Assembly: GCA_964614585.1 (NCBI GenBank)
Contig: CAZTLW010000146.1
Coordinates: forward strand, 1-5,281
DNA: 5,281 bases
Direction: 5' to 3'
Source of the DNA: JAHEFX01 sp964614585
GTDB taxonomy: Bacteria > Actinomycetota > Acidimicrobiia > Spongiisociales > JAENVV01
Shown here: positions 5,217-5,281 of the stretch, in pieces
Layout: each line of letters opens with the position of its first letter
Position numbering within the stretch: position 1 is the stretch's first letter
Notes under the pieces: generated by a model
Database searches by the model: none
Seen by the model: only the letters and a program-made list of their open reading frames with translations
What the model was told of the DNA's origin: nothing
Program-made: the position numbers and the translations under genes

Positions 5217-5234
5217 TCCCCCCTGGCGGGGGGA
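5217..5234 (-). terminator. Strong 7-bp hairpin, possible terminator of a gene beyond the right edge
   Basis: TCCCCCC (5217-5223) and GGGGGGA (5228-5234) are exact complements around a 4-nt loop. On the + strand TTT follows, but nothing in the window should be transcribed through it from the left. On the minus strand it lies about 38 nt downstream of a possible stop codon at 5272-5274 and lacks a T-run. It could terminate transcription entering from the right and so insulate aceK. Confidence 0.45.
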
Positions 5235-5240
5235 TTTCCG

Positions 5241-5252
5241 GTTCCGCGGTCC
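5241..5252. repeat. Inverted copy of the octamer-array core (GTTCCGCGGTCC)
   Basis: GTTCCGCGGTCC is the exact reverse complement of GGACCGCGGAAC at 5103-5114, a 12-bp match across 126 bp; it matches 5087-5098 in 11 of 12 positions. The two inverted copies bracket the heptamer array and three hairpins. They might mark the ends of a small repeat unit or be paired binding sites. No transposase or target duplication is visible. Confidence 0.6.
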
Positions 5253-5281
5253 GATTGCCGGCCGCCGAGGCTCACACCTCC

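Noticed and set aside
5062..5217. 52-residue N-terminal extension of AceK from an ATG at 5217
   Set aside because: It would be a translation of the heptamer and octamer repeats, has no family similarity, starts at the base of a strong hairpin, and lies upstream of the likely promoter box. The ATG at 5061 gives a 578-aa protein with normal AceK numbering.
5103..5252. Inverted copies as terminal repeats of an insertion sequence or MITE
   Set aside because: No transposase, no visible target-site duplication and only 150 bp enclosed; kept only as an observation to test by copy search.

Overview
This is a GC-rich stretch of bacterial chromosome. Gene-dense packing, leaderless-looking start sites and an AlkZ-type winged-helix protein suggest a high-GC actinobacterium, possibly Acidimicrobiia. 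That placement is inferred from style; no marker gene settles it. I see no phage, transposon, CRISPR or RNA genes. There are five complete protein genes: one on the + strand and four on the - strand.

Layout: (1) Positions 1-155 hold a 33-nt palindrome and a likely leaderless promoter. (2) 156-1292 (+) encodes an AlkZ-like (HTH_42) winged-helix DNA glycosylase candidate with the QxQ motif at Q37/Q39. (3) 1289-2293 (-) is moaA, the first enzyme of molybdenum cofactor synthesis. It converges on gene 1, and the two stop codons overlap inside one CTAG. (4) 2294-2392 holds a TACCCT promoter box, a four-unit heptamer tandem array (2344-2371) and a GC hairpin just after the usp stop. (5) 2393-2836 (-) is an ATP-binding-type universal stress protein. 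(6) 2833-3288 (-) is a small FMN split-barrel protein of the pyridoxamine-phosphate-oxidase-like group; its stop overlaps the usp start by four bases (GTGA). (7) 3325-5061 (-) is a full-length aceK, isocitrate dehydrogenase kinase/phosphatase. (8) 5062-5281 is non-coding as far as I can tell. It is crowded with small repeats: a degenerate octamer array, a second four-unit heptamer array, three hairpins, and an inverted copy of an octamer-array segment.

How the genes work together: the split-barrel gene and usp form a clear two-gene translational unit, probably in stress or redox physiology. AceK controls the split between the TCA cycle and the glyoxylate bypass, but its usual partners aceA and aceB are not here. 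MoaA and the AlkZ-like gene are functionally separate. Four genes (AlkZ-like, moaA, split-barrel, aceK) have a TANNNT box 6-8 nt before the start codon and no clear Shine-Dalgarno. The fifth, usp, is internal to an operon and has a purine-rich SD-like tract instead. This suggests mostly leaderless expression and separate promoters for the - strand genes.

The least expected signal is the short tandem repeats. Two unrelated heptamers (CGGTACT and GTCCCGT) each occur as four units with one variant unit, and one degenerate octamer array adjoins the second. All lie between genes. They resemble in form the heptanucleotide STRR repeats known from heterocystous cyanobacteria. Whether they are a genome-wide family needs the rest of the genome.
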